Of a stretch of 64,000 nt of DNA, positions 23,064 through 36,625 are shown in pieces; the stretch's first letter is position 1, and each line of letters begins with the position of its first letter. The DNA lies in the NCBI GenBank assembly GCA_022749755.1, contig CM040441.1, positions 13,951,475-14,015,474 on the forward strand, given 5' to 3'. The notes beneath the pieces are model-generated. The model worked only from the letters and a program-made list of their open reading frames with translations. It had not been told where the DNA came from and did no database searches. Both the position numbers and the translations under genes were made by a program. This DNA comes from Azadirachta indica (lineage: Eukaryota; Streptophyta; Magnoliopsida; Sapindales; Meliaceae).

Positions 23064-26000
23064 TTAACGCCGGCCATCAGACCACTCATCTTCGTCTTTA
23101 ACAGGTTTAGGAAATTCTGCTTGAAAGGGTTTTTGACTCCATTCATCTTGTTGGAAGGGGTGCGGAATTTCTTCTTCTTCATAGTTCAAGGAATCAGTGT
23201 GCGCTGGATCTTCATCAACATAATCCACCCTTTCGGGGAGAGCACAACCCTCATAAGAATTGTTGTCTGAACAATACCATAAAAGCTTATGCCAGTATGG
23301 GTCCTGTCAAATGCAAACAACTTGTCAGTAGTGATGTAAAGAACTGAACCCTTAGCTTTTAGTCTCTTCCGCAACGTAAGTAGGACATCATTCTCTTAAC
23401 TACCTCAACCATTACAAACCTTTTCTTTACAATTTTTCTTCCTTCTTTTTTTTCCAATAAGAATGGCTTGCGTGGTTCACTGGAGTAAACAAGAGTCATG
23501 CTCAAATAAAAACATAGGCAATAGTAGGAAGATCCAAGCACGAAGAGGTAGGTGACTAAATATACAAGGCTGGAATTAAGCAGTATAAACTAAGAAATAT
23601 AATTAACATACTTGTGATCGTTATGTCATACAAAAACATGTTGAATCACCACATATGATCAGACTTGACAGGGCTGATATACAATTCAAATTAAGGGAAA
23701 TTAGGCTGATCAGTTTTACGAAACAGAACTTGTGAAATGATAATCTAAACACAAAACTGGATAGAATAAGAAAGTAAACATTTGCCTTAAAACTTTTTCC
23801 CAAAACTATATGCAAAGACATGGAAAACTCGCAATGAAATGTCTAGTAAAACAGCATATGCAGACCCATAATGTTCATCAAACTCCATTTTCCCTTCTGC
23901 ATATTCTTTTGTTCTTTTTTTATTTTTCCCTCCTTTTGAGCTCATAGTTCCAGTACCTAGTATGCTTCTTGAAATAATAAATGATCCCTTGATTATAATA
24001 TAGAATGTACTAATACAATGTGATGCTGATTGCTTAAGCCTTAAGAATTCTACCAGTGGGACAATGGATACCTGGTGAAACTAGGCAATCAATGATGTAC
24101 ATCTTACAACATAAGCATGCATGTTCATGCAAGTAGAGATCTATCACTCAAGATATGATCTTTTGGAGAAAATATTAGTATCATTATCATCATTCTCATT
24201 TTCATATCATCTCAAGGAGATTTTTTTTTTCCAATTTAGTAGAGTTAAAATTGAATCATAAGCGGTAAGCAGTACCTTGCTGACAATATGTGGATTCCCA
24301 ATAATGATAAGCAAAGATATTGCACGGGTAACAGCCACATTAAACCTCCTTGGATTGCTCAGAAATCCTAAACAGTGTTTCCGGTCAAAATCATTGTGTT
24401 TGATGGTTGATCGAACTGTAGATACAATAATGACTTGCCTTTCTTGTCCTTGGAACTGTTCAACACTGCCAACCTTTACATCAGGAATGTTTAAGCTTTT
24501 GAAGGCTTTCTTTAGCTTCAGTACCTGCTGTCTGTAAGGCGTTATGACCCCTATATCTTCCTCACTCAGATTTCCCCTTGCTGTCAATCTATTAATGATC
24601 TCTACAACCTTGCTCACTTCAATCCGATTGAACCATGAAGGATTACTGCCCTCTCTCTCATCACAGCCTTGAATACCAAAGAAAAGAACAGGGAACTCCT
24701 TGTTAGGAAGAAAGTCCACCAAAGTCATGAAGGAACTAGTGTCATCTTTACATGCAATCAATTCTTCTTCATAGAACAGCTTTGAAGGGAGATACAAAAT
24801 TTGTGGGTGAGATCTGTAGTTTCTAACCAATTTTGTGATATAATTTTCATTCCCATTGTAGTAAAATTCACATTCAAACAGCCTTTCCAAGAATGATTTC
24901 CCCAAGCCATGTGACTCAGCTTCTTTTGAGTATATTACTGGACCTAATTGCATTGGGTCCCCAGCAAGAACAACAACAGTCTCCTTTTTGCAGAGGAAGG
25001 ATATTGGAATCATGCTTTCTGGCTCAGAAGCTTGGCCAGCCTCGTCCAAGAAAATATGAGAGAAGTGACCGATATCAACACCTTCAGCGTAAAGAAGAGA
25101 GGCACTCATATAAGTGGATATGATGATCCTGTAGCGAATGAGAGCAGCAAGTGAAGGACATTTGAAGACTTGCTCGTCAAAGAAGCAAAAGCGAATATGA
25201 TCAGGATTGACATCCTCAAAAGGACGAGAAGTTGCATTGAGCCTGAATATCTCATTCTCCTTAACTTCAACAGCATTCTCACTGAGGAGTTTCTCTAGTA
25301 TGTGATCTGCTGCACTATTTGAAGATGCACACACAAGAAGCTGAGCATCTTCTCGAGTTGTGTAGAGCTGAAGAATTGCTTCCACTAATGTCATAGTCTT
25401 CCCCGTACCTGGAGGTCCGTGAATCAGATAAGGGGGTGCTCCTTTCAAGCCAAGGATCTTCTCAACAGAACACATCTGCTCCTCATTAAGATTACAGGAT
25501 ATAGGTACCAATGGAGTCGATTCAATCAGTCTCATTTCAGAGGACTCGGATGGAAAAAGGAGCTCCATATCTAATCTCTGTGCAGCATCAATGGCTTGAT
25601 ATAACCTTCTCATGTTGATTCGATTGTATGTGAATTGTACATTATAAAGATTCCCATCTCCATGGTGTAAGTGAAAATCAGAATGAAACTTCAAATACAC
25701 TTCATCTGCTTCAACACAGTGGATGAAACCCTGTGGAACGGTGCATTTCTTACAAAGGCTGGAGCATTATAAACACTAAATATATGACCTTTTAAACGAA
25801 AAAATGAACAATAGATAACAGAATCTCAAATTAGTCATGTGAACCAGAAGATAAAAAGGGAAAAATTAAAAAAATAAAAAAAAGCCATGCATCATATAAC
25901 CATTAAAGGACGCATCTTTATTCTCTATGTTGATGGGACGTGAGCCATCAAAACTACTCATGCTTTGATATTATGTACTCAGCCCGACATGAAAAGCGTC

Positions 26001-27438
26001 TCAGAAGAATAGTAACCTTCAACCATTCCATATCACAAAAGATGAAGAAATCAATTCATAGGATGATTTGAATTTTATGATAAGATAACTGATTTTTTGC
26101 CATCCAGAAAAAATATATACAGTGCCAGATAACAAGAAGGTCATATATGCAACAATGATATCGAATGCTAACTCATCAAACTGATCCAAACTCCAATAAA
26201 TATCCCAAATTAGCAGGACATAGGATTAAGAACAAGTATATATATCACTTTCATTATAGTTTAGACAGCAAATGGTTCATATAAGATGGAATAATATAGC
26301 AACTTTGATGAAGTATCATTGCTTTACTAATTAGACTCTGCGGTGAACTCTTCAAGAACTAACTAAATAACTGATGGATTCCATATGTAGGTATGAACCT
26401 GATAAGTAGATATCCCCTCTCTTGCATCTTCATTGACAAGCTTGGCAAAGATATAGTCTCCATGGACAAGCGAGGGCCTTCGCTCAGCAAGCCCTGGGAC
26501 CACAAGAGATAAATATTGTCCCTTCCTCCACATAGTAACATTCTCCATGTCATGAGCCTTCATGTCTTCCTGGAGCAACAAATCACCAATTTCGGCAAAC
26601 ATCAAACAAACAGATTTTGTATCACCATTAATATTGAAATATTTCACAATCAAAAAATTACCTCCAGCTGTATTTCTTCCATGATCAATAATGTTTTGAA
26701 AAAGGAAGCATAATTGTTTGGTGTTAGACCTTCTACAATACTATCTGGGATCTGCCTGCTCTCAATCAATTCTCTAACATTCTTTGGAATGTCATATCTA
26801 GGAAGCCTATTTCGATATGGGGCTTGGCCTAACCTTGCAGGACGTGAACCCATAACAAATGCATCCACGGTAGATTGCTTTTTCCTTGCACCCCTTGAAT
26901 ATGGTTTTGTTGAAGCCAGAGACTGCGAGATCTTGTCTTCAGCCAATAGAAAAACTACCCGTTCTACCCTATCTTCTTCCATGTCAAATTGCACAACTGT
27001 TGTGTGCAGGCCAATTACCTTTGGTTTGCAAGATAACCAAATAGTTAAACTTCTACCAGGCTGAAGCATCCTATCCTCCAACATGAACGACTCTAAAAAG
27101 CCTCCGCTAGAATTTGCTTCTGACTCTGCTGATGGAGGTTTCACCAAAGAAAGTGTGAAACTATCCTCAGGAGTTGAGGCATAAATTTTAGTCCAAAGAT
27201 CCACGGGTTCACGAGTGGTGTTTTTTATGGTGATTGAATCTACGGCCGTTTCCCCAACAAATACAGATTTAGGCTTTCCATTTACGAAAGGAAATGGGTA
27301 AGAAATCATAATAGGACCCTCTCCACTTTGACTGTCACTACACAGCGATTTATAATCCTCAAAATCAATAAAACCAATTTCTCTCTTTTCCCCAATGACA
27401 TAGCATTCATCATCCCAGTTATCACCAACAGAACCCAT
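23064..27438 (-). CDS. SDE3: SDE3-type RNA helicase (RNA silencing)
   Basis: Four coding exons, 27438-26662, 26569-26399, 25730-24276 and 23303-23064, join in phase 0 to give 880 residues. The N-terminal 260 residues include the SDE3-specific block [14 protein letters not shown] and DLWTKIYAS. The superfamily 1 (Upf1-like) helicase core follows: Walker A GPPGTGKT (about 421-428), DEAG (545-548), GDPMQLGP (573-580), NYRSHP (620-625), [10 protein letters not shown] (737-746) and VAVTRA (781-786). All ATPase motifs look intact. SDE3 is a cytoplasmic helicase that acts with RDR6 to amplify transgene and viral silencing and is related to animal MOV10 and Armitage. The C-terminal exon is Glu/Asp/Pro-rich and ends WSDGRR, without the Gly-Trp repeats known in the Arabidopsis tail. 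Start choice: [11 protein letters not shown] aligns with known SDE3 N-termini. A spliced 5' UTR is likely (donor-like sequence near 27810). Confidence 0.94.
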
Positions 27439-29698
27439 CACCAAACAGAGAGTATACCAGGAAATATCTGTGAGTTTCGACAGTAAACAATTAATAAGCT
27501 GAATATTCACATACAACCAAACCCAATAATGCACATCAGAAACATTGAAAAAAAAGAAACTCATCACTACATTGCATCAAAGGTATCACCACTAACCCAG
27601 AAACGTAAATCAGAAACATTTTATATAGAAATCATTAATTAAACTTTCCAGACAAGTCCTATAATAACTGATCAGAAACACTTCAAAGATCAAGTGATGA
27701 CTAAACCAACTACCCATTGTTATTTTTTTACACTCACAGAGTAGAAACAACCTCATACATGTACATGCAAATGGGTAAGATTGCAGACACAAATGGAAAC
27801 AAACAACTCACCTTCGATGAAAATGGAAAATGAAAAGGGTTCAATCGAGACACAGAGAAATAACCCAAACGTACGTTTGTTTGTTTGGTGTACTTTAAAA
27901 GACGTTTGCGGGTTGGTTCCTGTCAGTGTATAAACAGTCTCAGATATACGCCATTCACAAAAATGGTATGCTACGGGTATGCTGGCAATGGAGTTTCCTA
28001 AGTCGTAAAAGGTACGATGTTAAAGGAAGGTATATAACGTGGCAAAATTCTATTACTCCAAATTCTCTTCGGACTTGTCCCTCTGACTCTGCAGTCTGCG
28101 AGCGTTACAGTTTTGCAGAGGCGAGGCCGCAGAGAAATATTGAGTGCGGCTACATGCAAGTTAATATCATGCGCCTCTCATTTGATCATATCGGAGAAAT
28201 TATTTTTATGAAAAAGATTAGTAAGATATTTATCCATTAGGTTAATAAAAATTCTTAGATTAAAAAAACTTTTTTTTTATTTTTTATTTTTTATTTTTTC
28301 TTTTTTTTGGGAGGGGGAAATGACTTACCCCGGAATGCGGGAGTTATTTTGCAAATCATGGAAAAAGAAGTAGTGACGTTGGCCCTACAAAGTGGGGCCT
28401 CAGAAGCTGAAAATCAAGTAGTTACAAACGCCACTCAACCAGTGGGCAGTGGGTGCTTTTCTTTCAATCATTTTCCTCGGAACAATATCGTCCATCTTTT
28501 CTTTCTTTCTTTTTTAATCTATGTATTATTAATTACAAAAGCAAAAAGAAAAGAAAAAAAAAATAGTGGAGTGGATTAGTTGAAAATAAGAATTTTAGAA
28601 ATTTTTTTTTTTTTTTCACTAAATCGCAGTATCTGACTATAATGTAATTCTGTTTGAATCGATTTTGATTTTAATTTCTAAAAACTGAAGAATCGCAATT
28701 GGAATTATGACCATCAATAGTTAATTTGGTGGCAGTGGCAGACGCCCTTGTCATTTCACTTTCAATGTCACATAATAAAGAGACGGAATCGGAGAGGGAG
28801 ACCCGGTAGTAAGAGATAGACTTTTGTTTTTTCTGTTTTTTTTTTTTTTTTTTTTTTTAATCAAGACTAGTATTCTTGTTAGAACATAAAAAATTTTAGC
28901 AAAGTCATGCATTTTATTTTAAAGGAATTGACTACTGTACATATTACTTTTTCTAATTTTTCCTTCTTTCATATTTTCATTTTATTTTTAAGTAATATTA
29001 TCCTACTGTTCTAGTTTTTATTAAAGTTTCAAATTCCATGTTTCATGATTCACTGTGAATTGAGTCGACAAATTGTTAGTTGGCACGCACGTATATTAGC
29101 CAAGTTTCATGTTTCACCGTAAATTGAGTGAGCAATTCGCTGTATGGTACGTATATTAGCCGCATTCCTGGAACATGTGTCGTATGTGTTAGTGATTCAA
29201 TGACTTTTTATTTTTTTATATTTTGTGTAATTAATATAATGATATCGGATTACAAGAAAACGCTTACATAAACGACGAAGTTTTAACCATTAAAGTTATG
29301 TAATATAGTGCACTAATTGAAATGGGAACCCCACTCTCCGTGAATAAATTCAGGTTAGGATAGGAGCTCTCATAGGCGTTGAATGCTGGCATTTTTGTAG
29401 CCATCTCCGGAAACTTTTTAGCAACAATTAAAGCGAGTTTTCATTTGACGTACGTAAACTGAGAAAACATAAGAGCATACAATAGAAAATGAAAGCAAGC
29501 AGGACTTCAAAGTTCTACTTCAGAGGGTTGCATAAATTTCCAAACATGCACTATTCTAAAATATCTGCAGTTCAAACAAGAACAGTAGGATAGCAGCCGA
29601 TAATTCGAAACTAGTTTTTGGGCAACCATATATAGCATTCTACCATAAAATCCATATTACAAATCCAAAAAGAGAAACAAGTACAACTCAGAAGACCC
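27439..29698. other. Upstream region of SDE3 and intergenic spacer
   Basis: The first 400 bp probably contain an SDE3 leader intron (minus-strand GTGAGT near 27805-27810). Beyond about 27900 there are poly-T tracts (near 28270-28310, 28600 and 28835-28858) and an imperfect direct repeat at 29037-29161. Open frames near 27926 and 28307 lack domains. No other gene is seen. Confidence 0.55.
29037..29161. repeat. Imperfect direct repeat
   Basis: Two copies (29037-29101 and 29108-29161) each begin CATGTTTCA, contain AAATTGAGT or GAATTGAGT, and end GTATATTAGCC. They differ by substitutions and about 10 bp in length. Confidence 0.75.
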
Positions 29699-30031
29699 TC
29701 ATGCTGAAACAGCAGGGGTGTCCTTCACTGATTCACGCCAGGCATACTCCCTTGCTCCATCCTTATCGACGATCTTGATCACAAAGTTTGGTGGTGCCAC
29801 AACCAGCCTGGATCGGATCTCCAATATGCACTTGTCAACCAAATCTATAGCTTCTTCCATTGACATGCCACTGTGGTAGTGTCTGTCCATCATGGAGAGT
29901 GAAAAATAGGAGCCGTAACCAAATGATCCCTTCTCAACCTTGTGCAAGGAAGCAATGTAGTCAATGTAGTACAACGATGGTCCAGTCTCCTTGTCGTACC
30001 CAGCCAGAAGGATGTTAACCATGTAAGGGTT

Positions 30032-32333
30032 CTGGAGAATATTAGATACTACAATTAGCCAACTCATATTTTCAAAGTAGTACAAGCTAAAAGAATGGTA
30101 GAATTAACTGACAATTACAACAAGAGGCGTAAGAAGGTGAGAAGAAACATTGAGCCCATGTCAGCATTTGCATGAGCGCATCTACTGAATGACCAGTAAA
30201 ATTTATCATATTTAAAATACTGTGCAGTTGATGGCAGGACTTTCATGTCCAAGGCAATTAAAAAGAGAAATGCCGCTTAATTGGCCTGAAATATAAGCAA
30301 AAACTCAAGGATGCTATACATTGCAAACTTGACAATATTTTACCATGTCTGGCACAAGCAAACAACTGACGTCATGTATTTTAGTTTATATGTTCAATAT
30401 TATAAATGTACAAAGATAAACACATATAGACAGGTCTTCATCCAGATTCTTGAAAGCTAGAGTGTCCAACACCTGTGTTGGTGTCTCTCGATCATTAGGG
30501 TATAAATAAGCCTTAAAAGTGTGCATTCTACACGTGTGTGAGGATCATAGGATATGACTAAGCCTTAAAAAGCGTCTGCACATGTGTACATCTCCAGGTC
30601 ATGGGATATAACTAAGCCTTAAAAACTGTGAAATCTGTGTGCGTGTCTGTTTTTGGCATATACAAGAACAGAGTACAAGTTTATGTGCTCTAAAGTTGGT
30701 TTATTTTCCCTGACTTTGTTGCCTTCACAATTATCTCCAGCTCTAGAACTCTTGACCTCTAAGGATATCAAGTTTCAATTCACATCCAGTATGACACCAA
30801 TAGACAAGAAGAAATCAAAGTGTATGCGGATTACTGAGAGAAAACTATAAATAGGAATCTGAAATACAAGTCGCACAAGCACCATGCACTCGGTCTAATC
30901 TATGGAAAGAATGATGGAGAAAGAAGGAATTATTACAATTCCATTTTATTCAAATTCCAAATGTGTCCATCAAATTAAAATGCGTCCACCAAATTCCTAA
31001 TGTGTCACAAAAGATTGAAACTAGCAGAATATTCCATACAAAGGAGTCAATCAAACCAAGAAAAGACTCTACCATCAACATCAGAAAATTAATTGTGACC
31101 CCAACCATCAAGACATATCTTATGTTTTGCTGTGAAAAATAAAAAATTAACCTTCATCTTTTATGTTTAATTTTCAAGTTGAATAGAAAATTAACCTTCA
31201 TCTCTGAATGGACAGAAAACTTAAAAGCTAAGAGAAAGGCACATCTCCTCAAAGAAAATAAGAAGAAGAAGCACTAACAAAGACAATAATTCAAATCAAC
31301 TAGTGCAATCAATTCTACAATATGGTAGTGACAAAGATATTTAAATCGTAAGAAACAGTTGGCCTGGCAAGTCTTCGCTAGTGGTAATATATAATGCAAA
31401 CACAAGTACTCTCATTGTGATATAAGAACCTTTTTAATACCAACTCCTAATCTAACCCAAGTTTCCAAAATGAGATGCATTGGAGTTCAATTTTGATAAC
31501 ACATTGTAAAAGAGAAAAGATAAGTTTACTTTTCCCTGCAGAATCACTTGCAATTACCAATTTGCAGTGCCCATGACTATAGATGTAATTCATCAATAAC
31601 ACTTGGCAAATTTCATAGGAAAAAGGGTTTTCCATGCAAAGGCAATCTACCAATTGTCTTTCACTTACAATTCCCAACATTTTTAATATAAAAAGTCAAT
31701 GTAATGGCATGCACTTGTCATTGATGAACATCTACCAATCAACCAAAACATATGAAGAAAAAGTATAACTGAACCCAAAAGAATCAAACTACTATATAAC
31801 AGAACACACAATTGAAAAGAAACAGTCCCTGCTTTCATATATAAGACAATCAGTAAGAACAGATATAATTTATCAAATGAATATTTCAAAACCTCAAACA
31901 AGCATTGCCCAAATATGCACTAGAGACCTTAGGAGGTCATGCAAGGAAATACAACGACTATTGCTTCAACAACACGTTAACCCAATTCAAAGCATGAGAG
32001 TCCAACAATCCAAGATACATAACCAAATTTTAAGCTAAAAATGCATAAACTCAAGTAAACCCTATTTATATCAATACAACATCATCTAGGTACGGTAATA
32101 TGCATCAAATGCCTCACTGATTTTTCAAAGTTCTTATTACTATACCAAATTATTTTATTAGACATCAAAAAACTAATTGAATGTATGTTCTAAGACTAAA
32201 ATATTAGGCAAATTGTCTACAAAAATTAGGTTTAAAATTTTATCCTTCACGACATCATCAAAACCCTAAAGCTACACCACAACTGAAATAGAAGAAAATC
32301 CCCCAAAAGACGTTCATTTCCAACAAAAATTAC
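30032..32333 (-). other. Intron 2 of the PBD gene
   Basis: This 2.3-kb intron has a GT donor after 32334 and an AG acceptor before 30031. Apart from the tandem repeat near 30.5 kb it is AT-rich with no coding content. The short open frames inside it (near 30653, 31447 and 31683) are not supported. Confidence 0.8.
30480..30650. repeat. Three-copy degenerate tandem repeat in PBD intron
   Basis: Three units of about 55-60 bp each contain GATATAACTAAGCCTTAAAA or a close variant (near 30499, 30549 and 30606), followed by a GTG/TGTG-rich segment. They lie within intron 2 of the PBD gene. Confidence 0.75.
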
Positions 32334-32718
32334 CTTTCTCAAAGCGGTAGCGAGCTCTCCCCGCGTAAAGTTCGCCGCCGCCGCTGTAGTCAACGGAATT
32401 CCATTGCGGAACTGATACAACGCCACATTCTTCTGTATAAACTCCGTAAACTGAACTCTAAAATAAAAATTTTACAAGAAAAATAAAAGTTTAAATTGGA
32501 AAAAAATAACTAATCAAATTGAGTGGAAGTTACACACATACGTATACAAATATGAGTTTACCTGTCTCCGGGTTCGCCGCTGGCGGCGATGAGTTTGTGG
32601 GAGTCGAGGATCATGACCTTGTCCTCGTTAGATTTATGCACAAGTATGCTGTGCACGGCCGACGTGTCGGCCACTAGATTGCAAAGCCGTTGCCAACTAG
32701 ACCAAAGACGCACTCCAT

Positions 32719-34147
32719 TGGTTTTGAAGATCTGCTGTTACCGTCTTAGCTGGATCTGTTTCTGTCTCCGATTTGATTTGTCCTGAGACTGGTGTTTTGA
32801 GTTAATAGAGATTGTAGCAGTGGCGTCTTGAGGAACACGAAAGAGTCGGGAATTTTGGCCGAGAAGGAAGGGCAATTTGGTAACTGTGATCAGTTGCAAT
32901 CAGTCGGTTTGGGTGAGAGGAGAGAAAAAGTTTAATTACGTAATAGGATTTTCGTTAAAAATTTTATTTGGGCCGAACCCAACGAGTTGACTGGACAGGT
33001 TTTCGTAAAGGTAGACTGGACTTAATCCATAACCGGCCTTTATCGGCCTCATCAAATGTAAACGGGTCATGTTCACGAGCCGCTATATAATGTGTGGTGC
33101 TAGAATTTTCATCAAGCTCATGGGCCTGCGATCTTCAGAAAACATGCACAACTTCACTCCAGGTTGCGCTTGTCACAAGCTATCGAGTTGCCTAAACTAA
33201 TTTAAATCGAAAGAATTTTAGCGAGACAGACGTAGTAGATTAAAAATTATTTAAATCCAAGGAATTTTAGGCGACAAAGATGTATTAGATTATTTATAGT
33301 GTAAGTAAGGGGTAAGGACAAGTGTTAAAAAATAAAATAAGGATTATACCTTTATATAATATAAATATTTAAAATTGGAGAAAATTGTAATACATATATA
33401 ATATGATTTTATTGAAGAATTTTGCTAAAATGATCTTATTATAACTTTTCGTTTGAAAATGTTGATAAATTTTTTTAACGCTTTCTACTATGCTTAGACC
33501 TATATATTTTTGTTAACATATTTGTAGTACGAGTAAGGTTCATTTAGAATCTAATTGAGCTATTGTTTAACATTTTTTTATTTAGCTTTAATTTAATATA
33601 GTATTAAAGTGTGAGCACTTATGTTGAATATTCAAGTTTGAGCTTTGGACCTTTCTATTTCGCGATTTTCTTCAATCTCAGTTCTTCAATTTATGTTGGT
33701 GTTTTGAAATTTAAGTATTATTGGTGGGATTATTACTATTATTATTATTAATTTAAAATTTGTAGTCTAATGATAATCTAACATTTACCAGTTAAAGCAT
33801 GCATGGGGCTGATCGAAACTTACGACCCGTTCAATCTTCGTTAGAAAGGAGAACTATTTTAACGCATCTTGAGAAACGAATTTGGTTAAAACATTATGAG
33901 TTGTTTTGTTTTTGTTAGAAAGTGCAAGTCAAAAACCCACCCAAAATATCGCTGATTCTCATCCCCAAAACGTTTTACCACCCAGGTTCTAAGCCATCGG
34001 AAATAGTCATCTCTATAAATAGAAGATTTCACCATCTTACAATCGAACCAGGCTCAAAAGCAAAAACACATTTAACACTGTCTCACAGAGAGAGAGAGAG
34101 AGAGCAAAAGAGATAATTGTAAGACAATTAAAAACTTTAAAATTAAG
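32719..34147. other. Divergent intergenic region
   Basis: Lies between the PBD start (minus) and the Ole e 6-like gene (plus), and includes both promoters. AT-rich with no gene seen. Confidence 0.6.
34013..34021 (+). promoter_or_regulatory. TATA box of small Cys-rich secreted protein gene
   Basis: CTATAAATA, a near-perfect plant TATA box, lies about 130 bp upstream of the ATG at 34148. A (GA)n run in the leader follows near 34087-34103. Confidence 0.65.
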
Positions 34148-34362
34148 ATGGCAAGCAAAGTGGCAGCAATGTTGGTAATCTGCCTTGTTCTTATTGCCGC
34201 AGTTGAGCAGCTACCCACAGCTACCGCGGCTGATGACAAATGTTTCAAAGATTGCGAGAGGGAATGCATGGATAATGCTAATGGCGAAGCCATCTGCCAG
34301 ATGCAGTGCGATGCTCAGTGCAACGAAGGTAATATATATATACATAACATAGTCATCTATAG

Positions 34363-34400
<38 letters not shown>

Positions 34401-34505
34401 TTTCTTTCTTTTTTTCAAACAAGAAAATTAATATTAATTTGTTATTTACACTATGTTGTTTATGTTTGTATCTTTTCTTTAGGAAACTCAAACGATAAAG
34501 CATGA
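34148..34505 (+). CDS. Small secreted six-cysteine protein, Ole e 6-like
   Basis: Two exons, 34148-34328 and 34483-34505, join in phase 1 to give 67 residues. A signal peptide of about 28 residues (ending near ATAA) precedes an acidic mature peptide. Its six cysteines follow the pattern C-x3-C-x3-C-x9-C-x3-C-x3-C, within KCFKDCEREC and ICQMQCDAQC. That spacing is the signature of the olive pollen protein Ole e 6 family, whose members fold as two short antiparallel helices. The second exon adds only six residues. The family's biochemical role is unknown, and pollen expression is only suggested by the founding member. The intron contains (TA)n and (CA)n repeats. Confidence 0.8.
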
Positions 34506-34583
34506 GTATGGCTAGCTAGCTGAAGCGGACAAATTAGTGGATGGCTTCCCAGCCACTGATTATTAATGAATTCTTCAGTGCAC

Positions 34584-34614
<31 letters not shown>

Positions 34615-36625
34615 TTAAATTGAATAAGCAGATTCGTTTTTTATGTAATAATTTTGGAACCATTTATTATTTAATTTATTAATCTGCCAATCTATCGAGT
34701 TAATTAATTTCCTCTCCCTCCCTTCTTGTGTACGTACTTCCAGTTCTTTCTTCTTTATTATATTGCATTGCGTGGATGTTTGAGTAAGTACGTGCATGAG
34801 AGAGACCCATAGAAATTCAATTGATCTTCTTATATATATATATATATATATAATTTATTCATTAAGATGTTTAAACACCATGACGAGTGAATTTTTTAAA
34901 ATATAATGAATTGGGGTACTTGCTGCCATGTGAGATGATCGTGTGTATCTGAGTTTATCTAAAAGATAATTCATTAGATGATATGGCTATTGATGCACTG
35001 TCTTGCCTTGCTAAAGAAAATTTTGCAACCAAAAATGGGAGAACTTTGTGTCTAAAGAACGAAAAAAATTAAATATATTACCTCTTTGGATGATACGTCT
35101 ATGTAAAACAAATTAATAATGTGTCAGTCATAATATAAAGTAATATGTTAAAATGATATCTACCACTCTAATTCTTCTTTTTTTTATTGACTCTTTTATT
35201 TTAATTAATTTTGAGAAAAAATATTGAATCATTAAATATATATTTTAGTTTCAATAATTTAAAATTTACTCTTATAAAAAAATATAATTAGAGAGATCAC
35301 TACGTAAATTTGAATATAAAAATTGAACTAATTAAAAAGAGTAACATTATTGATCGGCTTAAAAAAATCTTAAAAGAAATTTGTCTATTTATCAGCAAAA
35401 TATATACAGTTGAAAATTTACGCTTGAGATTTGAAAGCCGCCGCCAAAAGCTCCGAGACCTAGATTTTCGGGATACCAAGTCCTTGGAGCATAAACAATA
35501 ATTTTAAAGTATTTATAAATAAATATTTTATTTTATTTTATTTTATTTAACATTTTTGTTTATTTTTTTTTTTTATTTATTTATTTATTTTGTTAATCCT
35601 AAATACTATGAAAAACGTTAATCACTCCCCTGACTCCTCCTATAGATAATTTTTAAAAATATTGTAGAAATAAAAATATATCTTTTATCCATTTGAAATT
35701 GTTTGTTTATAAATTGATAAACAGAAAAAAATCTGAAGTTGACGCATAAACAATAATTTTAAAAGTATTTTACAAATAAAAATATATTTTATCTTATAAT
35801 ATTTTTGTTTATTTTTTAATTTCGGATACTTTGAAAAGTATTATGACTCTTGACGCTTAAAGATACTCTTAAATAAATTTTTCTATATCACTAAAGTTTT
35901 CGAATACTTAAGATAGAATCCTATGTAAAATGCAGGGTTTGTCATCTTATGTGTGAGTAAATTTTCATCATGTAATTAATAGATTATAAATTTGTAGAAA
36001 TAATAAAAATTGCTTTTAGGGGATAATTAGTGGGTTTGGAAGATATTTTGAATCACCTAAAAATAAAAATTATTACTATTATGCTTTAAAATAAATTTCA
36101 AGAATACCACTTAAAACGTAATTTTTGGAAGAAAGACATTAACACTAAAGTATTTGGTTGAATAAATAAATTGTATTCTGGAAATAAATTAAGGAATTCA
36201 TATCTTCTTCTTATTTTCTTTGTCTTTATTGATCCTTTAACTTTTTAACATTTATTGAAACTGACATGCATTATTAATGATAAATTTGGATGGTTTAAGA
36301 TTTTTCATCTAATTTATTTTTAAATCAATATTTAAAAATCAAGAATAAACAAGATTAAAGAGAAGATATAAATCATAAATTAAAAATTTTATTGGCCGAG
36401 TTATATATTATTACCTATATTTTCCTTCCCAACCCTTTAAAATAATCTATAATTGAGTCAAAATCTCTTTAAAGGAAAACGAATCTAATTTGTTTCACCC
36501 TCATGAATAAAAAAATATCTTCAAAGTATTTTTATTTATAATCTTCCGACATAATAAGGGAAAAAGATGGACACAAACAAGATGAAAAAACCTTTTTCAT
36601 CATACTTAAAAGTTTGTTTATTCGT
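34506..36625. other. Intergenic spacer
   Basis: Very AT-rich with (TA)n runs near 34592-34614 and 34830-34852 and long T tracts near 35520-35590. No gene was recognised. The frame near 35310-35501 is low complexity. Confidence 0.65.

Larger units (their letters stand above)
29699..32718 (-). pseudogene. PBD: 20S proteasome subunit beta type-2 (PBD) with frameshift in exon 1
   Basis: Exons 32718-32562, 32457-32334 and 30031-29699 encode the whole PBD family sequence of about 204 residues. It starts MECVFGLVGNGFAI, has [13 protein letters not shown] at the end of exon 2, and closes with CILEIRSRLVVAPPNFVIKI. The reading frame breaks after codon 14: the minus strand has ATC-TAG-TGG where a Val-Val pair (GTA GTG) is expected, so one G is missing and TAG stops translation. 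Every downstream junction is in frame with the rest of the family. Beta type-2 is a structural, non-catalytic subunit of the 20S core ring in cytosol and nucleus, and it has no removable propeptide. The alternatives are a true null allele, with a paralogue elsewhere, or a sequencing error. The large intron 2 (2.3 kb) contains a short tandem repeat. Confidence 0.88.

Noticed and set aside
30480..30650. Spaced repeats resembling an array
   Set aside because: Only three degenerate units inside a plant intron, with no conserved spacer size.
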